Below are positions 42,571 through 50,160 of a stretch of 64,000 bases of DNA, in pieces. The DNA is from Xanthomonas hortorum (lineage in GTDB: Bacteria > Pseudomonadota > Gammaproteobacteria > Xanthomonadales > Xanthomonadaceae). Below the pieces are notes generated by a model that saw only the letters and a program-made list of their open reading frames with translations, did not search any database and was not told the origin of the DNA. The position numbers and the translations under genes were made by a program. The stretch lies in the NCBI RefSeq assembly GCF_002940005.1, contig NZ_MDEF01000005.1. One strand, written 5' to 3'. Every line of letters begins with the position of its first letter. Position 1 is the first letter of the stretch.

Positions 42571-43895
42571 TTATCGATGACGACGCGGCGTTTCTTGCCA
42601 CCTTGCAGGCAACGCTGCGCTCGCTCGGCCATACGGTGATCGCTGTCGATAACGGCGCCGATGGATTGGCGAGCTTAAGCGAGGGCGGTATCGAGCTGGC
42701 GTTCGTGGACTTCCGCATGCCCGGGATGGATGGCATTGCGGTGTTGCGCGCGCGGGCGGACGACGCCCGTGCGCGTCAGGTGCCGTTGGTGATGCTCACC
42801 GCGTACGCGTCCAGCGGCAACACCATCGAAGCGATGACACTGGGTGCGTTCGATCACCTGGTCAAACCGGTGGGGCGTGCCGATATCGTCGAGGTAGTGG
42901 AGCGTGCATTGGCAAGTCGTGCTGACACCGACGCCGATACCGCGGCGACCGAGCTGCCTGAAGACGACGATGCCCTGGTCGGCCACAGCCCGGCGATGCG
43001 TAACGTGCACAAACGCATCGGGCTGGCGGCAGCCTCCGATTTGCCGGTGTTGATCACCGGCGAGACCGGCACCGGCAAGGAGCTGGCTGCGCGCGCCTTG
43101 CACCGTGCCAGCGCACGCGCGAATGCGGCGTTCGTGGCGGTCAATTGCGCCGCGATTCCCTTGGAGCTGATGGAGAGCGAGTTGTTCGGCCATCGCAAGG
43201 GCGCGTTTTCCGGAGCGACCGGCGACCGCATCGGCCTGATTCGCGAAGCCGATGGCGGCACGCTGTTTCTGGACGAGATCGGCGACATGCCGCTGCCGAT
43301 GCAGGCCAAGTTGTTGCGCTTTTTGCAGGAAGGCGAAGTGACGCCGCTGGGCGGGCGCGGCGCGCAAAAGGTGGATGTGCGCGTGCTGGCGGCCACGCAT
43401 CGCGATCTAGCGGCGTGGGTGGCGGCAGGGCAGTTTCGCAGCGACCTGCGTTATCGCCTGAATGTGGTGCCGATCGAGCTGCCGCCGCTGCGCGAACGCG
43501 GGCAGGATATCGTGCTGCTTGCGCAGTATTTTTTGCGCACCGGCGAAGGCGCAGCGCGTGCGTTGTCGCCGGACGCGCAAGCGCGGCTGCTAGCCTATCC
43601 GTGGCCCGGCAACGTGCGTGAGCTACGGAATGTCATGCAACGCAGTCAGCTGCTGGTGCGTGGCCACAGCATCATCGCCGAGGATCTGGACGAGGCGCTT
43701 GGTCACAGTGCCGAGCAACCCATGACGACAGCGCCGCTGGAAGGCACCTTGCCCGAGGCAGTAGCGCGACTGGAAAAGCAGATGATCCAGGACGCATTGG
43801 CGCACAGCGGCGGTAACCGCGCCGAAGCCGCACGCCGGCTCGGCATTCATCGCCAGCTGCTGTATCGCAAGCTCGATGAGTATGGGTTGCAGTAG
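42555..43895 (+). CDS. Sigma-54-dependent response regulator with GAFSGA loop
   Basis: A 446-residue NtrC-type activator. The receiver has phospho-Asp52 in LAFVDFRMPGMDG. AAA+ motifs are GETGTGKELAARALH and GGTLFLDEIGDMP. The sigma-54 contact loop reads GAFSGA (216-221) instead of GAFTGA; the Ser keeps the hydroxyl. A Fis-type helix-turn-helix ends the protein (GGNRAEAARRLGIHRQLLYRKL). It overlaps its kinase gene. A dyad and a sigma-54 promoter lie 210-315 bases downstream, ahead of two paralogous genes of unknown function. Confidence 0.93.
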   Translation: MARILIIDDDAAFLATLQATLRSLGHTVIAVDNGADGLASLSEGGIELAFVDFRMPGMDGIAVLRARADDARARQVPLVMLTAYASSGNTIEAMTLGAFDHLVKPVGRADIVEVVERALASRADTDADTAATELPEDDDALVGHSPAMRNVHKRIGLAAASDLPVLITGETGTGKELAARALHRASARANAAFVAVNCAAIPLELMESELFGHRKGAFSGATGDRIGLIREADGGTLFLDEIGDMPLPMQAKLLRFLQEGEVTPLGGRGAQKVDVRVLAATHRDLAAWVAAGQFRSDLRYRLNVVPIELPPLRERGQDIVLLAQYFLRTGEGAARALSPDAQARLLAYPWPGNVRELRNVMQRSQLLVRGHSIIAEDLDEALGHSAEQPMTTAPLEGTLPEAVARLEKQMIQDALAHSGGNRAEAARRLGIHRQLLYRKLDEYGLQ

Positions 43896-44104
43896 TCGCA
43901 GCGATAAAAACCGAATGCGATGTTTGCAGGCTGGCCTAGTCGGTGTTTTGGCTGCGATGCAGTACGCGCACAGCAACACGCGCACATGTGGGTGATTGCA
44001 TGCCGCCGTTGCCACACGTAGTGCTTGGCCACTGGTGTCCACAGCAGACCTTGCGCCGGGAGAGGGCTTGCTTTCGCACAGTCATGCATAACGAGGCTGC
44101 AAAG

Positions 44105-44121
44105 TGTCTGCAAAGCGGACA
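44105..44121. promoter_or_regulatory. Dyad, candidate activator site for the sigma-54 promoter
   Basis: TGTCTGCAAAGCGGACA has 7-base arms with one mismatch around AAA. It lies 75 bases upstream of the -24 element, a usual enhancer distance. A further half-site GCAGAC lies at 44136-44141. Binding by the adjacent regulator is inference. Confidence 0.55.
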
Positions 44122-44195
44122 GTGGTGTGTGAACCGCAGACGCTCGTTCTTACAACTGCATGTGCAAAACCCTTGAAAAACAACGCATTCGACGT

Positions 44196-44211
44196 TGGCA
44201 CGATTGCTGCT
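44196..44211 (+). promoter_or_regulatory. Sigma-54 promoter
   Basis: TGGCACGATTGCTGCT has GG and GC 12 bases apart and matches TGGCACG-N4-TTGCT in all but one position, like the glnA promoter. Transcription would start near 44221, 36 bases before ATG 44257. Confidence 0.85.
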
Positions 44212-44256
44212 TTGTCTTCAGGGCAAGCGGCGCTCCTGCCGCCCTGGAGACATCAC

Positions 44257-45057
44257 ATGATTCGTCAGACCGCACTCGCTTTCGCACTGGCCTGCAGCGT
44301 GGCGACCGCCGCCGCGCAGGTTCCTGCAGCGCCGGCCGCACCGGTTGCCCCGCGTCCGCCGGTTGGCACGCCACCACCGGCGCCGCCGATGCCGCCCGCG
44401 CCACCTGCACCGGTCGCCGCTACCCCGGTGAGTGTGACCGGCACCGTCGAGCGCTTCATGCTCAATCCCAACGGCGAGGTCGACGGCCTGTGGTTGCGCG
44501 ATGGCACCCAGGTGGCGTTTGCGCCGCATCTGTCCGGCGAACTGCAGGCAGCTGTGCGCCGTGGCGATGCGGTCACCGTGCAGGGTTATCGCCTGGGCAG
44601 CCTGCCGGTGCTACGTGCCAGCAGCATCCGTTCCACGCGTGGTGGGCGAGAGGTGGTCGACCGCCCGCCGACGACCGCCGCCATGCCGCCCGCGCCTCCG
44701 GCACCCGCCGCATTGACGCCGTTGCAGGCCGAGGGGCGCATCGAGCGGTTGGTCTATGGCCCCGGTGGCGAGACCAATGGCGCATTGCTGAGCGATGGCA
44801 CGCTGGTGCGGATGCCGCCGCATCTGGCGCTGCAGTTCGGCGATGTGTTGCGCACCGGTGCGCCATTGAGCGTGAGCGGATTCGGTGTCGCCACGAAGGC
44901 CGGCCGCGCCATCGAAGCCACGCAGTTGGGTCGCGATCGTGCCTCGCAGCGCGCCTTGTTCAGTCCTCCGCGCCCGGATGGTCCGGTGCCGCCCGCACCA
45001 CCGGCGCCGCCTGTCCCACCGGCCGCACCGCCACCGCCGGCTCCGGCGCCGCGTTGA
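44257..45057 (+). CDS. Exported proline-rich protein with two copies of a small repeat domain
   Basis: A 266-residue protein with signal peptide MIRQTALAFALACSVATAAAQ, then Pro/Ala-rich linkers (PPVGTPPPAPPMPPAPP) at 25-56, 138-153 and the C-terminus. Between them are two related domains of about 65 residues: 58-124 (TGTVERFMLNPNGEVDGLWL, then RDGTQVAFAPH) and 157-224 (AEGRIERLVYGPGGETNGAL, then LSDGTLVRMPPH). They are probably small OB- or SH3-like beta-barrels. GGAG lies 8 bases before ATG 44257. It is preceded by a sigma-54 promoter. The function is unknown. Confidence 0.85.
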   Translation: MIRQTALAFALACSVATAAAQVPAAPAAPVAPRPPVGTPPPAPPMPPAPPAPVAATPVSVTGTVERFMLNPNGEVDGLWLRDGTQVAFAPHLSGELQAAVRRGDAVTVQGYRLGSLPVLRASSIRSTRGGREVVDRPPTTAAMPPAPPAPAALTPLQAEGRIERLVYGPGGETNGALLSDGTLVRMPPHLALQFGDVLRTGAPLSVSGFGVATKAGRAIEATQLGRDRASQRALFSPPRPDGPVPPAPPAPPVPPAAPPPPAPAPR

Positions 45058-45062
45058 TCCAA

Positions 45063-45088
45063 AGCGCCGTCGCACACGCGGCGGCGCT
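45063..45088 (+). terminator. Hairpin between the two repeat-domain genes
   Basis: AGCGCCGTCGC (45063-45073) pairs with GCGGCGGCGCT (45078-45088) at 10 of 11 positions. No T-run, so read-through into the next gene is possible. Confidence 0.5.
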
Positions 45089-45189
45089 CACACCGTTCCT
45101 CTCTATGCGCCTTTCCTGCCACGTCTCATGCGTGGCGACGGGCGCGGCTTGCCGGCGTTGGCCGGTCCTACTTTCGTTGGAGTTCTTTC

Positions 45190-45804
45190 ATGCATTGGGT
45201 CGATCCTGATTTCCTTCCCGAAACCCGCGGTACGCTGGCGCGCTTTCTGCTCAATCCCAAGGCCGATATCGATGGCCTGCTGCTGACCGACGGCACCGAA
45301 GTGCACACGCCGCCGCATCTGTCTGCCGCCTTGCTCAAGGCGCTCAAGCCCGGCAGCATGTTGAGCGTGCGTGGCCTCAAGCCGCGCGATGTAGACATGC
45401 TGGTGGCACTGGCGATCGATCCGGAAGGCGGCAAGCGCATTCTCGATGAAGGCCCGCATGGACCGCACGTCAAACCCAAGCCCAAACCGCCTGCCGGCAA
45501 GCCACCCAAGCCGCAACGTACCCAGCACAGCGGCACCATTGCGCGGTTGCTGCACGGCCCGCATGGGCAAGTGCATGGCGTGTTGCTGGATGACGGGGTC
45601 ACGGTGCGGTTTCCACCACATGCTGGCGCCGACTTTTCCAAGCAGCTGATCGTCGGCAAGGCGCTGGTGGCAGAAGGCGAGACCCAGGCGACGCCGCACG
45701 GCGTGCTGATCCACGCGCATGCATTGGGCGCCAAGGCCGCGTCGCTGAAGCAGATCGAGCATCCGCATGGCCCGGGTGCACATAAACCAAAGCCCAAGCA
45801 CTAG
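45190..45804 (+). CDS. Paralogous repeat-domain protein, cytoplasmic, His/Lys/Pro-rich
   Basis: A 204-residue protein without signal peptide. It carries two copies of the domain found in the upstream gene: 11-77 (RGTLARFLLNPKADIDGLLL, then TDGTEVHTPPH) and 112-180 (SGTIARLLHGPHGQVHGVLL, then DDGVTVRFPPH). A basic proline linker (HGPHVKPKPKPPAGKPPKPQ) separates them. The tail, EHPHGPGAHKPKPKH, is rich in His and Lys, which could bind metal or nucleic acid. GGAG lies 7 bases before the ATG. I know no described function. Confidence 0.83.
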   Translation: MHWVDPDFLPETRGTLARFLLNPKADIDGLLLTDGTEVHTPPHLSAALLKALKPGSMLSVRGLKPRDVDMLVALAIDPEGGKRILDEGPHGPHVKPKPKPPAGKPPKPQRTQHSGTIARLLHGPHGQVHGVLLDDGVTVRFPPHAGADFSKQLIVGKALVAEGETQATPHGVLIHAHALGAKAASLKQIEHPHGPGAHKPKPKH

Positions 45805-45908
45805 GTGCCCGCGATGCGGCTGCCGCGTTGGCGCGATGCGATCGCAATCGGGTCGGCCATGCACGCCAGCGTACGCAGTCGCTTTCCATCGTGTAACGGA
45901 GAACGCCG

Positions 45909-47132
45909 ATGCGCATGAGCACACCGCGTCCACGTGGCAGCCGCGCGCTGGAAGCGCTGCATTTCAGCGTGGCCGATGTGCAGGACGGACTGGGGCCGTT
46001 TCTCAGCGTGTTTTTGCAATCCAAGGGCTGGTCGGTGGCGGCGATCGGCACGGTGATGAGCGTGGGCGGCATCGCCGGCATGCTTGCCACCACGCCGGCT
46101 GGTGCACTGGTCGATACCACCCGGCGCAAGCGCGCCGTGGTGGTGGTCGGCTGTCTGGCGATTCTGCTGGCCACTGCACTGATCTGGCTGCGGCCGAGCT
46201 CCTCCGGTGTGGTCGCCGCACAGATCGTCTCGGCGTTGGCGGCAGCCGGTATCGGCCCGGCGCTCACCGGCATCACCTTGGGGCTGGTGCATGCGCGTGG
46301 GTTCGATCATCAACTGGCGCGCAATCAGGTCGCCAACCATGCCGGCAACATGCTGGCCGCACTATTGGCCGGCTGGCTGGGATGGCGGTACGGGTTTGCG
46401 GCGATCTTTGTGCTCACCGCAGCTTTCGGCGTGCTGGCGATCGTGGCAGTGTGGCTGATTCCGTCGGCGGCCATCGACCATCGCGCCGCGCGCGGTCTGG
46501 GCAACACCGAGGGCGCGGACACTCTCAGCGGTTGGCGCGTCTTGTTGACCTGCCGACCGCTGGCGTTGCTGGCCGTCACCCTGGGACTGTTCCATCTGGG
46601 CAATGCGGCGATGTTGCCGCTCTACGGCATGGCGATCGTGGCCGCGCATGCGGGCGACCCGAGTGCGCTCACGGCCACCACGATTGTGGTGGCGCAGGCC
46701 ACGATGGTGGTGGTGGCGTTGTTGGCGATGCGCTGGATCCGCGTGCACGGACATTGGTGGGTGTTGCTGGTGGCGTTCATGGCGTTGCCATTGCGCGCGC
46801 TGGTCGCCGCATCGCTGATCCAGGGCTGGGGCGTGTTTCCGGTGCAGATGCTCGATGGACTCGGTGCCGGCCTGCAGGCCGTGGTGGTGCCGGCGCTGGT
46901 GGCGCGTTTGCTGCAGGGCACCGGGCGCGTCAATGTTGGTCAGGGCGCAGTGATGACGGTGCAAGGTGTGGGCGCGGCGCTGAGCCCGGCATTCGGTGGC
47001 TGGCTGGCGCACGCCTTCGGTTATCGCATCGCGTTTCTGGCGCTGGGCGCGATCGCATTGTTGGCGGTGGCGCTGTGGGCAGGCTGTCGCGGCATGTTGC
47101 GGGCAGCGATCGATGTGCAAGCGGTGCAGTGA
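45909..47132 (+). CDS. MFS transporter
   Basis: A 407-residue major facilitator protein with about twelve hydrophobic segments. LSVFLQSKGWSVAAIGTVMSVGGIAGMLATTPAGALVDTTRRKR contains the loop 2-3 signature (GALVDTTRRKR). The central loop is short and hydrophilic (DHRAARGLGNTEGADTLSGW). Relatives export drugs or small metabolites. CGGAG lies 8 bases before the first ATG. It follows the repeat-domain gene by 104 bases and may belong to the same unit. The substrate is unknown. Confidence 0.88.
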   Translation: MRMSTPRPRGSRALEALHFSVADVQDGLGPFLSVFLQSKGWSVAAIGTVMSVGGIAGMLATTPAGALVDTTRRKRAVVVVGCLAILLATALIWLRPSSSGVVAAQIVSALAAAGIGPALTGITLGLVHARGFDHQLARNQVANHAGNMLAALLAGWLGWRYGFAAIFVLTAAFGVLAIVAVWLIPSAAIDHRAARGLGNTEGADTLSGWRVLLTCRPLALLAVTLGLFHLGNAAMLPLYGMAIVAAHAGDPSALTATTIVVAQATMVVVALLAMRWIRVHGHWWVLLVAFMALPLRALVAASLIQGWGVFPVQMLDGLGAGLQAVVVPALVARLLQGTGRVNVGQGAVMTVQGVGAALSPAFGGWLAHAFGYRIAFLALGAIALLAVALWAGCRGMLRAAIDVQAVQ

Positions 47133-47285
47133 AGCGGTGGCATCAGCGCGGCGCCCAGGCACAACATCGCAAGCAACAATCGATTGGTGCGGATTGCGCA
47201 GAACCATCACCTTCGCGCGCGATACGCCGCTTTCCGGCAGCGATTAGCCGCCCGTCAGTTGTGCAGTCGTATCGACCATTGCGAC

Positions 47286-47762
47286 TTACTGACCGCCGCT
47301 GAAGTCCCACTGCCGCCAGGCTTCGAACACCATGACCGCAACCGTGTTGGACAGATTGAGGCTGCGGTTGTCCGGTCGCATCGGCACACGCAGCCGGTGC
47401 TGTGGCGGGATGGACTCCAGTACATCGGCCGGCAGGCCACGGGTTTCCGGGCCAAACAAAAAGGCATCGCCATCTGCAAACTGCGGTGTGTCGTAACGCA
47501 CGCTGCTACGCGTACTCAGTGCAAACACGCGCTTGGGCGCGATTGCGGCAAGTGCGGTGGGCAGGTCGGCATGCACCTGCAGGGTTGCGTACTCGTGATA
47601 GTCCAGGCCGGCGCGTTTGAGCTGCTTGTCGCTGAGGTCGAAGCCGAGCGGCTCGATCAGGTGCAGGCGCGCGCCGGTGTTGGCGCACAAGCGAATCACA
47701 TTGCCCGTGTTGGGCGGAATTTCGGGTTGAAACAGGATGACATCGAGGACGGGTGCTGACAT
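47286..47762 (-). CDS. trmL: tRNA (cytidine(34)-2'-O)-methyltransferase TrmL
   Basis: A 158-residue SPOUT enzyme that 2'-O-methylates the wobble base of leucine tRNAs. Motifs are VILFQPEIPPNTGNVIRLCANTGARLHLIEPLGF at the N-terminus, LFGPETRGLPADVL and the knot motif MRPDNRSLNLSNTVAVMVFEAWRQ. Length matches TrmL. ATG 47762 (MSAPVLD) is the family start. Confidence 0.93.
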   Translation of the reverse strand: MSAPVLDVILFQPEIPPNTGNVIRLCANTGARLHLIEPLGFDLSDKQLKRAGLDYHEYATLQVHADLPTALAAIAPKRVFALSTRSSVRYDTPQFADGDAFLFGPETRGLPADVLESIPPQHRLRVPMRPDNRSLNLSNTVAVMVFEAWRQWDFSGGQ

Positions 47763-47788
47763 GCGCGCAAGTGTAGCTGCGCGCGTGC

Positions 47789-48250
47789 TTAAAGGCCGAG
47801 GGTGGCGTTGACCAGCGCTTCCAGCTCGACCGGCGCCGGCTGCAGCTGCGGCACCGGCAGTTTGACGATGACCTGACCCATCAGCGCGCCGATGGCGGCA
47901 GCGGCCTGGCCTGAAGCGGTCTGTGCACTGGCGGCGGTGCTGCGAACCACCAGGTCGGCGCGCTGTTCGGCCGAGGGGCGGACCTGGACGGTCGCCAGGG
48001 TGACGATGCGTGGGCCGGCCTGTTCGGCAGCGAGTGCGGCCAGTTGCTCGGCCGACGGACGCACCTGCACGGCGCTCAGGGTGCGGATGTCGCTGCTCCG
48101 CTCCAGTGTCTGCTGGGCGATCTGGTCGGCAGCCGGGCGAACCTGCACGGTGTCCAGCGTGGTCAGGCTGGCGGCCTGGGCAAAGCCGGCCAGGGCGGTG
48201 CCGGCGAGCAGGGCGGCGGAGAGGGCGATGCGCAGGGTCTGGGTCTTCAT
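47789..48250 (-). CDS. Exported protein with three VQVRPSAEQ repeats
   Basis: A 153-residue protein with signal peptide MKTQTLRIALSAALLAGTALAGFAQAAS. Three short repeats follow, each on the pattern TL-x-TVQVRP-[SA]-AEQ: TLDTVQVRPAADQ, TLSAVQVRPSAEQ and TLATVQVRPSAEQ, spaced about 29 residues apart. An Ala/Gln-rich and then Pro/Val-rich tail ends the protein. I recognise no family. Coding bias is normal. It is followed directly by trmL on the same strand, but with 26 bases between. Confidence 0.75.
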   Translation of the reverse strand: MKTQTLRIALSAALLAGTALAGFAQAASLTTLDTVQVRPAADQIAQQTLERSSDIRTLSAVQVRPSAEQLAALAAEQAGPRIVTLATVQVRPSAEQRADLVVRSTAASAQTASGQAAAAIGALMGQVIVKLPVPQLQPAPVELEALVNATLGL

Positions 48251-48649
48251 GGTGAGGTCTCTTGGTGTGGGTGTGTAGTGGTGTTGTAGTAAGATAGTAC
48301 ACCGTTTCGGTATGCGCAAGGATTTTCTTGGTGCTTTTTTATTTATTCAGCTGGGAGTCAGATTCAGGTGGATACACGACACGGCTGGGCTGCTTGCCGG
48401 TGAACTAGAGCAAGTGGCGTGCCAGTATCAGTGCATTGATTTCAAAGGAATTTTTTTTTTCGCGGCAGTGTCCGCGTCCGGACACCCGGACGCGCGCGGC
48501 GCCTGCGGACAGCGCGGCGGAGAGGTCGTCAGGGCGATGGAGGTGATATTCGGCGCGCTGAATGAGTCGGTGGCCGGCACACGGCACGCGCTGATTGCCG
48601 GCAGACAACTGCGGCACAATCCGGCTTTACCCACAGGTGTCTAAGACTT
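48251..48649. other. Intergenic stretch with a T10 tract
   Basis: Contains the upstream region of the VQVRPSAEQ gene, an uninterrupted run of ten T bases at 48451-48460, and the approach to the DUF4156 gene. The open frame of 110 codons across it has no recognisable domain and runs through the T tract, so I do not call it. Confidence 0.5.
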
Positions 48650-48970
48650 ATGCGCGTGCTCATGCTGTCTGTTCTGGTTGCCGCTACCACCGCGGCCTGC
48701 ACCTGGGTGCCGATCGAACAAAGCGGCAAGGGCGTCCAGGTCCTGCCCGCAGGCCCTGTGCCAGCTGGCTGTCAGCAGCAGGGCGAGGTCGTGGTGTCGG
48801 TCAAGAGCAAGGTCGGCTTCTATAACCGCAACCCGTTGCGGGTGCAGGAAGAGCTGGAGACGCTGGCACGCAACGAGGCCCCGGGCGCCAATGCCAACAC
48901 GGTCCAGGCGCAGGGCCAGCCGGCCGATGGCAGCCAGCGTTTCAACGCGTTCCGCTGCCCGACGCGCTGA
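48650..48970 (+). CDS. DUF4156-type small lipoprotein
   Basis: A 106-residue lipoprotein with signal MRVLMLSVLVAATTAACTW (Cys17). The mature part, VPIEQSGKGVQVLPAGPVPAGCQQQGEVVVSVKSKVGFYNRNPLRVQEELETLARNEA and then GANANTVQAQG, matches the DUF4156 pattern of RcsF-like small outer-membrane lipoproteins. Cysteines at about 41 and 103 could form a disulfide. GGTG lies upstream of the ATG. The function is unknown. Confidence 0.85.
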   Translation: MRVLMLSVLVAATTAACTWVPIEQSGKGVQVLPAGPVPAGCQQQGEVVVSVKSKVGFYNRNPLRVQEELETLARNEAPGANANTVQAQGQPADGSQRFNAFRCPTR

Positions 48971-49071
48971 ACCGTTGGGCTAGAGCGAGGCCGGTTCAAT
49001 TGTAAAGATGCGGTAAAAGCGGCCAGCAGCTAGACTGACGCCCCCTCGCCTGACGCCATGGCGCTATTTCG

Positions 49072-50088
49072 ATGCTCTTCCAGAATGTCTCCATCGCGGG
49101 ACTGGCGCATATTGATGCGCCGCACACGCTGACTTCCAAGGAAATCAACGAGCGCCTGCAACCGACCTACGACCGTCTCGGGATCAGGACCGACGTGTTG
49201 GGCGACGTTGCCGGTATCCATGCACGGCGCTTGTGGGACCAGGATGTCCAGGCATCGGACGCCGCCACGCTGGCCGCACGCAAGGCCCTGATCGACGCCG
49301 GCATCGGCATCGAGAAGATCGGCCTGCTGGTCAACACCTCGGTGAGCCGCGACTATCTGGAGCCGTCCACGGCCTCCATCGTGTCCGGCAACCTCGGGGT
49401 CGGCGACCATTGCGTGACCTTCGACGTGGCCAATGCCTGCCTTGCCTTCATCAACGGCATGGACATCGCCGCCCGCATGCTGGAGCGTGGCGAGATCGAC
49501 TACGCGCTGGTCGTGGACGGCGAGACCGCCAACCTGGTCTATGAAAAGACCCTCGAGCGCATGACCTCGCCGGACGTCACCGAGGAAGAGTTCCGCAACG
49601 AACTCGCCGCGTTGACCCTGGGCTGCGGCGCTGCGGCAATGGTGATGGCGCGCACCGAGCTGGTGCCCGACGCGCCGCGCTACAAGGGCGGCGTGACCCG
49701 CTCGGCCACCGAGTGGAACAAGCTGTGCCGGGGCAACCTGGACCGCATGGTCACCGACACCCGGCTGCTGCTGATCGAAGGCATCAAGCTGGCGCAGAAG
49801 ACCTTCCTGGCCGCCAAACAGGCGATGGGCTGGGCGGTGGACGAGCTGGACCAGTTCGTCATCCATCAGGTCAGCCGCCCGCATACCGCCTCGTTCGTGA
49901 AGTCGTTCGGCATCGACCCGGCCAAGGTCATGACCATCTTCGGCGAGCATGGCAATATCGGCCCGGCCTCGGTGCCGATCGTGCTCAGCAAGCTCAAGGA
50001 GCTAGGCCGCCTGAAGAAGGGCGACCGGATCGCGCTGATGGGCATCGGGTCGGGGCTGAATTGCTCGATGGCGGAAGTGGTTTGGTGA
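49072..50088 (+). CDS. oleA: OleA, acyl-CoA condensing enzyme of olefin biosynthesis
   Basis: A 338-residue thiolase-superfamily enzyme nearly identical in pattern to X. campestris OleA. It joins two long-chain acyl-CoAs by Claisen condensation to a 2-alkyl-3-ketoacid. Catalytic Cys123 lies in DVANACLAFINGMD and Glu97 in SRDYLEPSTAS; these correspond, with an offset of 20, to Cys143 and Glu117 in the published numbering. FVIHQVSRPH and EHGNIGPASVP carry the His and Asn. First gene of the scattered ole set. A hairpin and a Fic gene follow. Confidence 0.96.
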   Translation: MLFQNVSIAGLAHIDAPHTLTSKEINERLQPTYDRLGIRTDVLGDVAGIHARRLWDQDVQASDAATLAARKALIDAGIGIEKIGLLVNTSVSRDYLEPSTASIVSGNLGVGDHCVTFDVANACLAFINGMDIAARMLERGEIDYALVVDGETANLVYEKTLERMTSPDVTEEEFRNELAALTLGCGAAAMVMARTELVPDAPRYKGGVTRSATEWNKLCRGNLDRMVTDTRLLLIEGIKLAQKTFLAAKQAMGWAVDELDQFVIHQVSRPHTASFVKSFGIDPAKVMTIFGEHGNIGPASVPIVLSKLKELGRLKKGDRIALMGIGSGLNCSMAEVVW

Positions 50089-50099
50089 GTTGCACCTAG

Positions 50100-50136
50100 T
50101 GACGTGTTAAAAAAAATGGATTTTTAGTACACGTCA
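50100..50136. promoter_or_regulatory. Inverted repeat ahead of the Fic gene
   Basis: TGACGTGT (50100-50107) pairs perfectly with ACACGTCA (50129-50136). Inside, TAAAAA and TTTTTA extend the pairing with a small bulge. It could be the oleA terminator or an operator for the winged-helix part of the Fic protein (inference). Confidence 0.55.
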
Positions 50137-50160
50137 TTGCATCATGTTCGCTCTTGCAAC

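Larger units (their letters stand above)
43896..44256. other. Regulatory interval ahead of the repeat-domain genes
   Basis: No gene is supported. Its right half holds the dyad at 44105 and the sigma-54 promoter at 44196. The left 200 bases show nothing definite. Confidence 0.6.

Noticed and set aside
48312..48644. Open frame of 110 codons before the DUF4156 gene
   Set aside because: Runs through a T10 tract, has no recognisable domain and no clear ribosome site.
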